Origin: Trebouxia sp. TZW2008
Taxonomy: Eukaryota; Chlorophyta; Trebouxiophyceae; Trebouxiales; Trebouxiaceae
Length of the DNA: 64,000 nucleotides
Reading direction: 5' to 3'
Assembly: GCA_002118135.1 (NCBI GenBank)
Contig: BDIU01000349.1
Location: forward strand, 43,735-107,734
In this document: piece by piece, positions 45,412 to 56,578 of the stretch
Layout: the number at the start of each line of letters is the position of its first letter
Numbering within the stretch: the stretch's first letter is position 1
Position numbers and translations under genes: made by a program
The notes under the pieces: model-generated
What the model was told of the DNA's origin: nothing
Databases searched by the model: none
Seen by the model: the letters and a program-made list of their open reading frames with translations, nothing else

Positions 45412-47875
45412 TCACATGAAGTCATCTTCATAATCAGCTGCCGATTTGTACTTTTGCGCCATCTCCTTGTTGGATGACATACTGTCAGTCTGCACAACAC
45501 ACATGGGTTTGATGACCAGCACAAACGTACAGCACTACGACCACCAGCATGTGCACCAGCTTTAATTTCAGCAGCAGCAGCAGCGGCAGCAGCAGCAGCC
45601 TGAAGTTGCAGCAGCACAGTCACTGCCCAAGTAGCAATATTACTGCCAAGTAGTACACGCACTGCAACTAGCACATGCACTGCTAGATAGCACATGCACT
45701 GCCAAATAGCACATTCACTGCCAAATAGCACATGCACTGCCAAATAGCACATTCACTGCCAAATAGCACATGCACTGCCGGATAGCGCCTGGCTGTATAG
45801 TCAGCACTGTCTTTTATTGTATGCCTGGAGTGACACAATGTGCATATTGCACGTAACACAATGTGCATCATACACGTAGCACATGTGCCAAAGCGCCGCT
45901 GTCATGGCTAGCCAGGGGCAATTGGCTAGCCGCGACATGTCGACTTTACTTTCTGAAGTATGGAACGCTAACGCGTTGCTCACTTGTGATCTGCCTACTC
46001 ACTACAACCAACTGCGAGGCACAAACACAGGCAAAGCAGAAGTATGCGCGTGGTCATTTGTGCCAATGTGACTGTGCAGCACTTACCGTCATGACGTTTT
46101 TGTAGGACCTCAAGTCAGCCTGCCGTTGCTCTTCCTCCTTTGCAGCTTTCTCAGCCTTCCTTTGATCCTGGAAATACCATAAAATGACAGTGACTCACTG
46201 CACTCTGACCTGAGTGATTGAGACTAGAAATTCCTTGCGTATTGTGGCCTACGTATTGGCACTGACATATTGCGTCATTCGCAATTTGCTGCACATCTCA
46301 ACAACTCATAAGCTTGACATCACATATTGCATGTTGCATATTCAGTGTTAAACACGATGATACACTGCGCAGGAACAGGGTCTTTGATGTAAGGCAGCAA
46401 TATCATGCAATGTTGCAAATGCAGATTGTCAGAGTTCACTTGATGCTTAATGGTCTGACACAAATGCATGGTAGGTGGTGCTGGTTTTGCAGCATACATG
46501 AGGTCAGCCGAGCAAATTGTACCTGTACTTCAGCTTTGCGTACAGCTCTGACTCCTCTATCAAAGTTCTCACGCTCTGCTGCCAAGTCTGGATACAGCTC
46601 CTGCTTGGTCTTGTTCAGGCGGTTCACTATGTCATTGATGCGCTTTTCCACCTTCACCTTCTTCACCAGTTTGTTGCTGTGAAAGCCAACCTGTGCAGCA
46701 ATTGCAGGGCATGCATGAAAAAATCGTGGCTTTACAGATGTCATAGCAGCACGGCCACAATATTCAAATTCTGATGCTAAGTCTGGATATAACTCCTGCT
46801 TGGTCTGGCGGTTCACTATGTCATTGATGCGTTTCTCCACCTTCACTTTCTTCATCAACTTGTTGCTGTGAAAGCCAACCTGTGGAGCAGTTGCATGGCA
46901 TCCATGAAGTGATGATGATGCTGAAGCATGGCCACAGGCCAACATATAGCATGTCAGCAGTGAGTACATGTCGTTACAGTGATGCGCATCAGGCCATGCA
47001 CTTGAACTCCTGTATGTGTTGCTTTCCTCAAGCAACTTGGCGTCTGAACTTACAGCTTCCCGTCCATGTTATTTTCTGCCGCAGCAGCAGCATCAGCAGC
47101 AACAGCAGCATCAGGAAAATGATGCAAATCCAACAGGAGGTAAACAGCAAAGGCAGCAGCAGCAACAGCAATCGTGTCGTGCAGGTTCAGCAGGTTGAAA
47201 TGGCACAGGCGGCGGCTGCTGCAGCATTCAGTACTAGCATGTCAGTGATGCAGATTCAGCAGGGTAATTGCGGCGAAGATAGCAGCAAAGGTAAGCAATG
47301 CATTGCGATTCAGTAGGACCGACTTTGATGACAGCGCCGAGGGCAGAGACAGCAGCGGCAAAATCAGTATGTCTTGAGGTTGGATACAACTTTAGCAGGA
47401 TGAGATCTTACCTCACCTGTCCAACCTCCATTGATGCACTCTTTTTGAGATTGCTCCAGGGTGTGTACACCACGTCAATGTTGTTCATCTTATTGCCTGT
47501 GATGGAGTTGGCTTTCACCAGCTGAATACAGTCATCTAGAGTGGCTTGAGGAATGTCATCCATTGTTTGTCCTTGTGGCAGCCGCAAGTAGACATGAGCA
47601 GATGATAAGTCTGAAACGTGGAACCTGCATATACATGTTCATCATGGTGCTGCAAACAGACCGCTATGGTCTTGTGATATGTTATGAATGTGCATGCAAG
47701 CAAGAATGTGCTGTGCTTGCTGTGTGCTGACTGGTGGAAGCAAGGAGCCGCACCAGATGTCTTGAGGAAGGCCATATTTGATAAGATCCTCGTTCTCGTG
47801 CTTGTCTTTGCCCACGTAGATTAGATTATCGTCTTTGCCTGGTCCATAACCGATAGGCTGGAAGTACAGGACCAT
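45412..47875 (-). CDS. CCDC25: CCDC25/Jlp2 family protein (NFACT-R domain)
   Basis: Five exons: 47754-47875, 47417-47624, 46523-46690, 46087-46167, 45412-45489. They give 218 aa, close to the ~208 aa usual for the family, with all phases closing. Motifs run in the family order: MVLYFQP start, [23 protein letters not shown], then [63 protein letters not shown], a charged coiled tail and the conserved C-terminal EDDFM. The NFACT-R domain is a nucleic-acid-binding fold; the human protein has been reported as an extracellular-DNA sensor, and the algal role is unknown. Intron 2 holds a diverged copy of exon 3 (46780-46879). The start ATG is the one that places MV-YF as in homologues. Confidence 0.95.
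45567..45602 (+). repeat. AGC/GCA trinucleotide microsatellite
   Basis: A run of about ten AGC/GCA units, interrupted once, in intron 4 of CCDC25. Confidence 0.85.
45661..45792 (+). repeat. 19-bp minisatellite, about 7 units
   Basis: Tandem ACTGCCAAATAGCACATGC-like units start at 45661, 45679, 45698, 45717, 45736, 45755 and 45774. Units alternate ATGC and ATTC ends. The array lies in intron 4 of CCDC25. Confidence 0.93.
46775..46880 (-). repeat. pseudo-exon copy of CCDC25 exon 3
   Basis: It reads [20 protein letters not shown] and on to QELYPDLAS, copying exon 3 (boundary 46690) at boundary 46879, offset 189 bp. It keeps the acceptor (CCACAG). About two codons are lost (LNKTKQ to QTKQ), and the copy diverges after PDLA with no clear donor. 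Confidence 0.92.
47080..47200 (+). repeat. CAG-rich low-complexity DNA in CCDC25 intron 2
   Basis: Repeated CAGCAG, CAGCAA and GCAGCA tracts at about 47082-47110 and 47150-47175. The poly-Q frames they open on the plus strand are not supported as genes. Confidence 0.8.
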
Positions 47876-48464
47876 TGTATCAGCTGGCTCTATTGCGAAA
47901 GCCCACTCTAGGGGTACTGCAAGCTTCAGGGACACAGAACTGTTCTCGACGAGGCGGCCAGCTCAAACTGGTAGCCCTGCCGTGTCTGTCGACACGATGA
48001 TGAAGTTGTCACCATGCAAGGGTTTCCAGCATGCTATAGCACAACTGCAACGGCTTGCAGCAGGAGTAACCGGTTCGAGACTGAAGACAAAACGTCGCAA
48101 TAACCTGTTGACCGACCTGAATTGATCGGCTTTGCTCAGCCTGCGCGCATGCGCTGAACGCGCAAGTGTGATCAGGAATTCGGAGATGCTCAGTCGTAGT
48201 GTAGGCCTATGCCGCGTCCGCGCTGTTGTTTGACGCGCAGGCTTCGCGATGGCTGCAATTGCAAGTCGCACCGACACGACCACAAGTGTCGCGCAGAGGT
48301 ACATTGACCTTGCCGTGTCAGTCGATAAACAGCAGTCTCCTCATATCTGATCTCTCGCAGGTGGTCTGACGATCAGGGCCACCATCTCGTGTTGACACGT
48401 CGAGTCCAAGAGGGATGCACACTGATCAAAGTGGGATGCACTCAGACCGGTGTCACAACACGTC
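47876..48464. promoter_or_regulatory. divergent promoter region, CCDC25 / SET gene
   Basis: 589 bp between the starts of CCDC25 (minus) and the SET-domain gene (plus). It must hold both promoters. No specific element could be identified. Confidence 0.5.
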
Positions 48465-51400
48465 ATGCTGTCTCTTAATGCCCACGATCTCTGGGCACAT
48501 CTTCTGAGCAGAAATCCTGCTTGTACAGGAAGCACCTATGACATTCAGCCTGCCTGCAAGCAGCTGGCGTACACACTGCCGGAGATGTTTGCTCACGTTT
48601 CAGCCGGGAAAGACGGCACACCCATGCTCAAAGTGAGTTCCAACACGTCTCTCTATCTTGGGTCAAACCTCATACAATGCAGGGGGTCTGCATGAATGTC
48701 GCCGCACCATAGCTACTCCTGAGGTCACGTGATATGGGAGTGCAGGTGCTTTTCAGCTCACTACTGCAGCACCCGCTGTTTTGAGCAGGACAAAGCTGGC
48801 CACGCTGCAAGTGGAGAGTGTCACTTAATGCAGGCCAACCAGTCCAGGTTATTATTTGCTCGTTCCCAGTTATGACATTCACAGAAGCACATATATGCCC
48901 ATCTCCAAAAAGCCATTGCCATGCTGCAAATTGCTTTGGGCAGGTCTCTAAGCCATTTGCCTTGTCCACCCAGGAGTATGCATCAAATGACCTGTAGGCA
49001 AGCATCTGTACAAGCATTCCTATGGGACAACATATTTCACAAAAGCTGCATGCAGCATGTCAGCCTTGATGCATACAATAGGCAAGCGTCCGATGTCATA
49101 GTGTGCATGTGGATTTGCAGTTGGTCTCAAAAACTGTACAACTTAACATATCAAGTCACAACATACTGCACTTGTGCACACTGCAAGCTTACACTTTAAG
49201 CCACAATCATACTCAATCTATACTGTACAAGCTGTGCAGACTGCAGGCACTCGGCAAGCTTCTACATACGGCCACAATGATACTGAACATACGCTGTACC
49301 AACTGTGTATTACTCACTTACACTGCAGGCACTGTGCTGTGAGGCCCTTGATGCGTGAAGCCTGCCTGGCTGCTCGACTGCTGCACCTGCCACTTGCCTC
49401 ACAAACCCTGCACTCCAATCAGCAGGTCCTGCAGGACACACAAGGGCCCTGTGGGTGGGTGTCCCCTGCCCCCTCTTTCCCTTTGCTAGCCTGTTGGGTG
49501 CATGCTGTGGTGTATAGCAATGGTGTCTGAGTCTCTGCCTCTGATGGGAGTCTGCCTAATTGGACTCCTAGAGCCTGGCTGCGTCTCTGTCTGGCTGACT
49601 GTCTGTCTGGCTGCCTGTCTGTCTGGCCGCCTGCCTGCCTGCCTGCCTCCCTGACTGCCTGTCTGTCTGTCTCTCTCTCTTTCTCTTTCTTGCTCTCTCT
49701 GTGCCTTGAGCTGAGTGACTTGCATTCAGGGACAATGCTGGGGACCTGTTGGCAGCAGCAGTGGCAGTGGCTGCAGCCAGAGCTCAAGCAGCAACAGACG
49801 CAGCAGCTGATGCCGCGGCTGTAGCCGCAGTTGATGCAGCAACTGATGCAGCAGCTGCCATTGAGCCTGACATTGCTGCAGCTTTGACAGCTGTCTGCCA
49901 AGTAGCCACAAATGCCTTGGAGGTACACTCATGACTTGGCGTCAACCTAAATCAGCTGTGACATTGTGGGTTTGTGACTGATGACTGCAAGCTGCTCTGC
50001 ATGCAATAGTCTCCAGACTCCTCACCAAAGCAACATCAGCAGCGGTTGCATGCTGTCAGCACCTATAGTACAGGCTACGTGACATTCAAGCTGTGGTGAC
50101 TCACATGTCTGCCTCAATTTTGCCTCTCTGGTTTGTGTTGATAAGTCAGCATGCTTTGTTATTGGACTTTGGCATGGCAGAATGCAGGGCTTCGTCAGAT
50201 CTTCGATGGAGCAGTTTTTGGTTCACAATAGGGCAACTTTTTGCCGTCTGTGCAGCTTCAGTTGTGCAGCCCACTCCTGCCAACAATTACCAAGCTATAT
50301 CATGTTCCTACGCTACATTCCTTTGATCCTCGGCTGCCTTGGCTCCAGAGTCTGCTGAAGCATTTTATGTATGACGAATCGTGCTGCATGCAGTCCCTGG
50401 CAGCTCAAAATCACATGGATGCCAGTCACTCCAGCATGATAGAGCAACAAAGAATGGCAACATATTTGTCAGCTGTACAGCCATTCTTTGTTTCTGATGT
50501 CTTTCTGTCCTCTGGCAGGTCCAAATCTGCATGCAAAGCTCATTAACACATTGCCAGGAATTGCATCCTGCTTTGCATCAATGATAGTTGCTTCTTACTA
50601 CGGTGACTCCGATCTTGCGTGATAGCATTGCAATCTCTTACCTTTGCATGTACAGTGGCAGATGGTGATGCAGGTGGTGCGGATGGCTGAACATTTGATC
50701 TGCGTGTTGTTATTTCAGTGACGCTTGATGCTGCAGGTGATGCCAGCCATGATTGAGCACTGCATGCCTGGCTTGAAGGGCAATCCCAGTGGGATGGGCA
50801 TTCCCTTGGCTCTGTATAGGTACCGCCATCTTCTGTAGCACTTCCCCAAGTAACCTCATGTGCCAACTAGAGATGCAACTGCATCACATTTGTTGCTAAC
50901 CGGAGAATTGCATGCATGTCTGAGATGACTGTCGGAACATGCTGCCGAAGTGAGCGGTCTCAAAATGGTGCAATCTTTATTTTGAAAGCATTCAAGCATG
51001 CAGATAGTTTTCTTACATTGTTTTGACAGACAGCGTGAATCTCAGGACATGGAAGTTATGGTGGTCCCATACGGGTGCGTTTTCTGCAACGAGGCTTGCG
51101 CGGATTTGAGTCTGCAATGCCCTTTTTTGCAGGTTCTTGCAGATCTTGCTCATCAAGACCGATCCTAGATTTGTGCTTCCAAGCTGGCCAATAAATACAG
51201 CGCACAAATGTTGAAAATATGCTTGAGGATGACAGTTCAGGTGAATCATTCTGGAGCATGGCATGCAGGTTGACAAGCAGAATCAACCACAGCTGCTGTC
51301 CCAACGCTGCATACTTCTTCAAGCCAGATGGCACAGTGGTAGTCAGAGCCATGCGTACGATCCAGTCAGGAGAGCAGCTGACAATCTCTTATACAGATCT

Positions 51401-54400
51401 GCTGCAGACGCTTGACGAGCGGCAGCAAAGCCTTATGCAGCGCTACGCTTTCAAATGCTGCTGTGCACGCTGCGCTGATGACTCAGCCATGCCAGGAGAT
51501 TGGTTTCTTGATGCTGTAGCTGCTGATGGTGGGTCCCATCTTCTTCTGCCACAGAGTTCTGGAGAATGGTTGCAACTTACCGTGATCAATTTCAGAGGAC
51601 TTCAGAGTCGCCATGACAGCTGTTCCGCCTGTCAGCTGTGATCATTCCACCAGCTTGTCACCCTGTTGCAACTGTTGATGACTGCAAATCCCTCCTCCAT
51701 CAGTTACAAAGCCAGAGGGCTCAGGTTGCAGGCATGTACCCACACCCCTTGCTTTGACATTGTCTGCCATGATTTTGTCTGGCTGGTGTGTGTAAAGCTG
51801 CTTCTTGCCTGCAGATCTTGAGGGGGCAACAAGCCTGAGCCAAGACCTGCAACGGCTGCTACAGAGAGGCTCAGCATTGCTGCTGGAAGAGGTAAGCCCT
51901 TGAGGTGTTTTCTGCGTGTCATATATGTATCAGTAGTACCTCGTGACTGAGGTCAGCATTCACACAGCAGTAGATCAAACTTTCAGCAGCAATCGAGGGG
52001 GTTTGCCTTTGTGGCATGGGGGCAAAAGCCTGGGTGAGGGGCAGTGGCAGGGCTCAGCAGTGTGTGTGAAAGACGAACTAGAGCTACCTGTCTACCAGTT
52101 TGGTAGACACTGCCAACTGCCTTGCTTCACAAAGATGACCAATGATGGAAGCTGCAACACTCAGCAACATCTGCCATCTGCTGCATGTGAATTTGCTACT
52201 TGCTAACTGCAAAGCAGTGCTGGAACATACAAGTTCAACATGCAATGAACTGGGAAGCACAAATCACTGAATGATAGTGTGAACTGTGAAATTGCAACAA
52301 CATGTTGACACTATACATCACATTTGATAGGCAAGCACCAGAGTTTGTTTTGCTGGAAACAGCAGGATGGTAACTCATCAATGCAGAAGTAAGATCAAAG
52401 CAACTGCTTGCAGAGCTCAGAGGCCTCTGCTATCTGTTTGTTAGAGCCAGGCGTCCACCGAATGGTAGAAAGTGGCGTTCATCCTCTTCACAGCTCCTGC
52501 CTGGACATCTACACCTGCCTGAGCAGTGCATGGAGGCTGCATGCCAGGGGCTGCAGGGAGCAGCCCCTGCTGGCTGCCCCAACACATGCCAGAAGTGCCC
52601 TGTACATTCTCCTGCTGTCACATGGCCTAAGTGAGCTGCTTAAAACAGGTTGGGCATTCTGCCACTTGTCAAGTTTTGACACCACAGCGACTCATTTAGT
52701 GCCACTTTAAGCATCCCTGACATCATCAATGTCATCAACACGCTATCACTGCTGTCATTCACGTCATTGTCTGCCATCATGATCACCTAATCAGGCGTCA
52801 CCTGCATCATTCCTGAAATATGTCGACGTCAGCAATACCACTGATGCTGTCTTCTCTTTTTATGAGTGCTTCTGTCTGCCAAACTGATCACTAGACCAGG
52901 TGATACCTGCATCGCCCCTGTGATAGTAGGTGCCATTGCTACTGTTCCTGTTTGTCATCATGAGTCATGTCGCTATTAGTCATCATGATGACTACTTCAG
53001 GAGTGGCTGGCATCCTGCCCCACCTTGCTCGCCAGCTCAGCGATGCAGCCTCAGCTGTCTGTGCGTGTCTGCAAGCCCTGCTGCAGTCCAACAGGTCTTC
53101 TGGAAAGAGCCAGCAGCCCTCCACAGAAGCTCAACACTTTGCTAAGACTGTTTCAGAGCCCTGTAGCACTAGTTTCCAGCATAAGAATACTGGACAACAG
53201 CCCTCTGGTGCTCAGACTGCATTTGCAGTTGCTGGAAAACAGCCCTTTGGGGCTGAGCAGCACTTCTCTGTCAATGGTCAATTCTCAACAGCTGCTCAAC
53301 AGCCGTTTGATGCTGAGCAAAAGCCCTCAAAGCGGCTGAATCCTCCTGACTCTAATCACACTAGTTGTGTGCTCGGCATCCAGCAACAGCGAGGTACTGT
53401 GCAACAACAGCAGCAGCACGAAGGTGATGAAACTACTGCTCAGCAACAACAAGCTCTTTCAGAACAGCAGCAGCAAGATGCTGATGTTGCCTCTCAGCAA
53501 CAGCGACATCTTTCAGAACAGCAGCACCATCACCAGCAGCAAGCTGTGGATTTTGTCTCTCAGCAGCAGCAGCCGTCAGCTGTTGATGTTGGCTCCCAGC
53601 AACAGCAAGCTCACTCACAAAAGCAGCAGCAGCAGCAACAACAAGGGCGGCAGCTGCAGTTTGTGGATGTGGACTCCAAATCTGAACTCCATGCCCCCCC
53701 AGCCAGCCAGGTTGCAGACCCCAGTGGGGTCTGGCAAGCTCTTGTTGACATGGCAACAACTGGAGAAGAGAAAGTGCGGCAGTATCTGCATCAGCAGTGC
53801 CGAGATGACGGCCTGTTGCTCGAACACCATGCAGCTCTTGCCAAGAGGGCTAGCTTCGACAAGCTGGCTGCCCAATGTGATTTTACCATGGCATCACTGT
53901 CACCAGAAGGTACGTATGTTGAAGGATTAGTCTATTCAACTTGAAGTCAGGGTCACGCTGTGCAGCTACATTGGCTGAGATACACACATGGCTGTTGCAT
54001 GACTTGCATCCAGCGTGTTTGTCTCTTGCATGGAATTGTCTGCCTTGTGCAGGCTGGCTAGCTCTTGCTGCAGAATGCTGACTTTGTTCTGGACTTTAGA
54101 TGTAGCAGTCTCACAGCCAGTGTCGCTAAGCACGTCCTGGACTTTACACGCTCTGCGTATGACAAGGACTGGTAGTTCACATACGCTGATGCATGCATCA
54201 TGATGATGCTGGCATGCATCATGTCTGCTGCCAGCTGCCCAAGTTGTGTGTGCAATCGAGTGTGTTCAGCACAGCATGCATGTACATTGCCCCACTGACA
54301 TCAGCTTACTGATCTACTGTTGATGGGACGCTGTACTTGCATGCTGAGAAAGGCGGCGGGTCGTCTGGTCCATTGAGTCATAATATGTCCCATGTTTGTT

Positions 54401-55510
54401 TGACAGTGACCCAAAATTACAGAGCCCACAGATCAAGCAGTCCCAACGGCTAATGATGTCTGACATCATGTACACAGTACTCAGAGCGGTTTCACCTGGT
54501 GAATGACAAGCTCTGTGGTCAACAGGTGTGTGTTGAGAAGACATGCAAGATATGTTGTCAGTGTTGATGCCTTCAGTGTCACCTTGTCACGTCGGCTGAA
54601 CCTGAGTTTGCACCATGTGCAGGCATGCAAATACTAGCTGAAGACATGTATGCTCCGAGATGCGTGCCTTGATGAGCCAGACAATTTTAGCCATGAGTCT
54701 TGATGTTTTTTATCGTCTGGTCGCACAGACCTGATTTTGCTCAACATGCAGGCATGCAGATACTGGCTGAACGAATGGATGCCTTGGGGCTTGAGCCAGC
54801 AGCTTCAACGCATGCATTGGCGATGGCAAAAGCAGCTGCCACATGCATTGCGGCAGCCTCCGGCCAGCTTCAGGTCAGATTTCAGAATCTTGCGCACTGT
54901 GCACTGCGTAATGCATTGCAGAAGCTTTCAGCCAACTTCGAGTCAGAGCTCAATCTGCACTGTGCACTGCGCAATGCACTGTATTGATCATTTCGCCACA
55001 TCATCACACCTGCGCCTGGTTGCACTACATTGAGCATCATGTCTGACAGCATTGTGCACTGTTTTGGGTCATTCGCGTTGGACTGGCTCATAGCCACTGC
55101 ATCATCAGGGCTTTGTTGCTTGTGCTTTTATCTGATGCCGCATTGTGACTGTGTACTGAAAACACAGCATCTTCACTTGCGCAAGTTGTGTGACAGCTGA
55201 CGCAACACCATGCAGCAGTGAGCATGACCTGCTTTATGCAGCAAGCTATACGCTCGCATTTGCAAATATGACCAGCCTCAATGGTTGGCTAAAGCATACA
55301 CCTGAGCCCTTCAAGCCAAAGCTCCGTCAGCATCTAAACGACGCTTGTGAATCTGAGTGTCGCTTGCTGGGATTGCAGATTGCGTTCGGCACAGGTCATC
55401 AGCTGTGGGAGATCAACTGCTTTCTGCCATTTTCAGCCGGTTTACCTTATGATATTGCTGCTGCTGTTGTACAAGCAGCTTCAGTGCAGACAGCTGAAAC
55501 ATCGTTATGA
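48465..55510 (+). CDS. SET-domain protein (putative protein-lysine methyltransferase) with poly-Q insert
   Basis: Exons read: 48465-48632 (probable first), 49329-49454, 49730-49922, 50737-50819, 51269-51528, 51815-51891, 52414-52648, 53001-53909, 54752-54873, and a last exon ending 55510 (probable start 55168). Phases agree from 49329 to 54873. The joins before 49329 and before the last exon are unresolved, so a small exon is probably missing at each. The SET core spans an intron: RINHSCCPNA (the NHSCxPN motif that builds the S-adenosylmethionine pocket), then GEQLTISYTD, followed by a post-SET cysteine cluster CCCARC. No MYND finger is seen, so it is like the MYND-less SMYD relatives of plants. 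The C-terminal helical half (HPLHSSCLDIYTCLSSAW, ALYILLLSHGLSELL) resembles the SMYD TPR-like domain. An Ala-rich helix (49750-49920) and a long Gln-rich stretch (about 53390-53660) are unusual. Confidence 0.83.
49180..49342 (+). repeat. copy of intron end plus 5' edge of SET exon 49329
   Basis: CACTTTAAGCCACAATCATACTC...CTGCAGGCACT (boundary 49247) is repeated as GGCCACAATGATACTGAAC...CTGCAGGCACT (boundary 49329), offset 82 bp. Confidence 0.75.
49570..49702 (+). repeat. pyrimidine-rich CTGT/CTGC/CT simple repeat
   Basis: A tract of CTGTCTGG, CTGCCTGC, CTGTCTGT and CTCTCT units in the SET gene intron just before the acceptor at 49729. It forms an exceptionally long polypyrimidine tract. Confidence 0.9.
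53390..53660 (+). repeat. CAG-rich coding repeat (poly-Gln)
   Basis: Repeated CAGCAGCAG and CAACAGCAG runs within exon 53001-53909 encode blocks of Gln separated by SEQQQQ, DVGSQQQQ and SAVDVGS-like units. The frame stays open for 302 codons. Confidence 0.92.
54600..54660 (+). repeat. intronic copy of the 5' edge of SET exon 54752
   Basis: ATGTGCAG-GCATGCAAATACTAGCTGAA (boundary 54623) copies ACATGCAG-GCATGCAGATACTGGCTGAA (boundary 54752), offset 129 bp, including the AG acceptor. Confidence 0.88.
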
Positions 55511-55613
55511 TCTGAGATCAGTGCTGTAGTGTCAAGTCAGTACAGGACAAGTCTGGTCACTAGACAATGTATGAATCAGGCACAACCCTGTACTGACTCC
55601 TGCAGACGATTGC

Positions 55614-55618
55614 TGTAA
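55614..55618 (+). terminator. TGTAA poly(A) signal
   Basis: TGTAA lies 104 nt after the SET-gene stop. Confidence 0.5.
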
Positions 55619-55743
55619 CTGTAGCTGGGCAGGCAAGACAGCGTGCTTTGTGGAACATATTGATGCGGCAGCACACTGATGAGGCCATGTTGAGTACAAT
55701 AGACGCTCAAAGTGTTGTCGCACATAGATATTTGTCGCACGCT

Positions 55744-55889
55744 GCATGTGGCTGATGTCCTGATCATATGATGCTTTGTTTCCTGTTGTCTGGGACCTAA
55801 AAGGCGATATGGCAGAGCATGTGGCTGATGTCCTGATCATATGATGCTTTGTTTCCTGTTGTCTGGGACCTAAAAGGCCATATGGCAGA
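55744..55889 (+). repeat. 73-bp near-perfect tandem duplication
   Basis: Units start at 55744 and 55817 (GCATGTGGCTGATGTCCTGA...). They are identical apart from about one base (GGCGATATGG against GGCCATATGG), so the duplication is recent. Confidence 0.95.
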
Positions 55890-56578
55890 GCACTTGATGG
55901 CCCTTGAACAGCAAGACAGTGCTTGAGAGTGCACCCTGCGCCGTATAGCTATCACTTGAATTACAAGGTTATGCAGCAAGCCTGGATTTGCAAGCTGAAG
56001 ACTGTCGCCACCAAGCATTTGTCAAATAAGGTCTGAGTGCTTTCAAGTGATGCTTGAGCAGGCCAATGCAACTGAGATCCAGGATCAGCCATTGTGCATG
56101 GATCAAGCTATGCTTCAGCACGCTATGCTGGCATCTCTAGTAGTGCATGACAGGGGATACTGATGCATCTTGCTTTTGCCTTATGGTGTGGCATGCATCA
56201 TTGCCATGCACGTGATGCACAGCGCATGCGAGCAGCAAGATGTTTGCTTGTGTACGACGACTGTATTTACAAGCTTGTAACAACAGAGCAGCTGCACTGA
56301 AAACAAGAGTGAAATTCAGCAGCTGTTGACTCGCAAATCTAGGCCTTTATGGAAATGAATCATTCTGCTCTGCTCATGATCAGGTAGGCCTTACCTCAAA
56401 ACGAGCTGAACAGAAATCACGCAAAGCTAAGCAATCCTAGAAGAGAAACAAGCAGAGGAATGTATCATGAAAGCTGTATGAAATGATAGCAGCACAACTT
56501 TGTAGCGTACTGGGGCAAAACTGTATACTCTTGCAGTAACAGATGTGTTTCATGCCCTATTACTGCAGGTACACTCTT

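Larger units (their letters stand above)
55511..56578. other. intergenic, convergent gene ends
   Basis: This lies between the stops of the SET gene (plus) and the hexose transporter (minus). It contains TGTAA at 55614-55618 and a 73-bp tandem duplication, but no supported ORF. Confidence 0.6.

Noticed and set aside
47016..47316. Plus-strand ORFs rich in Gln
   Set aside because: They lie within CCDC25 intron 2 and reflect CAG repeats; no splice, start or family support.
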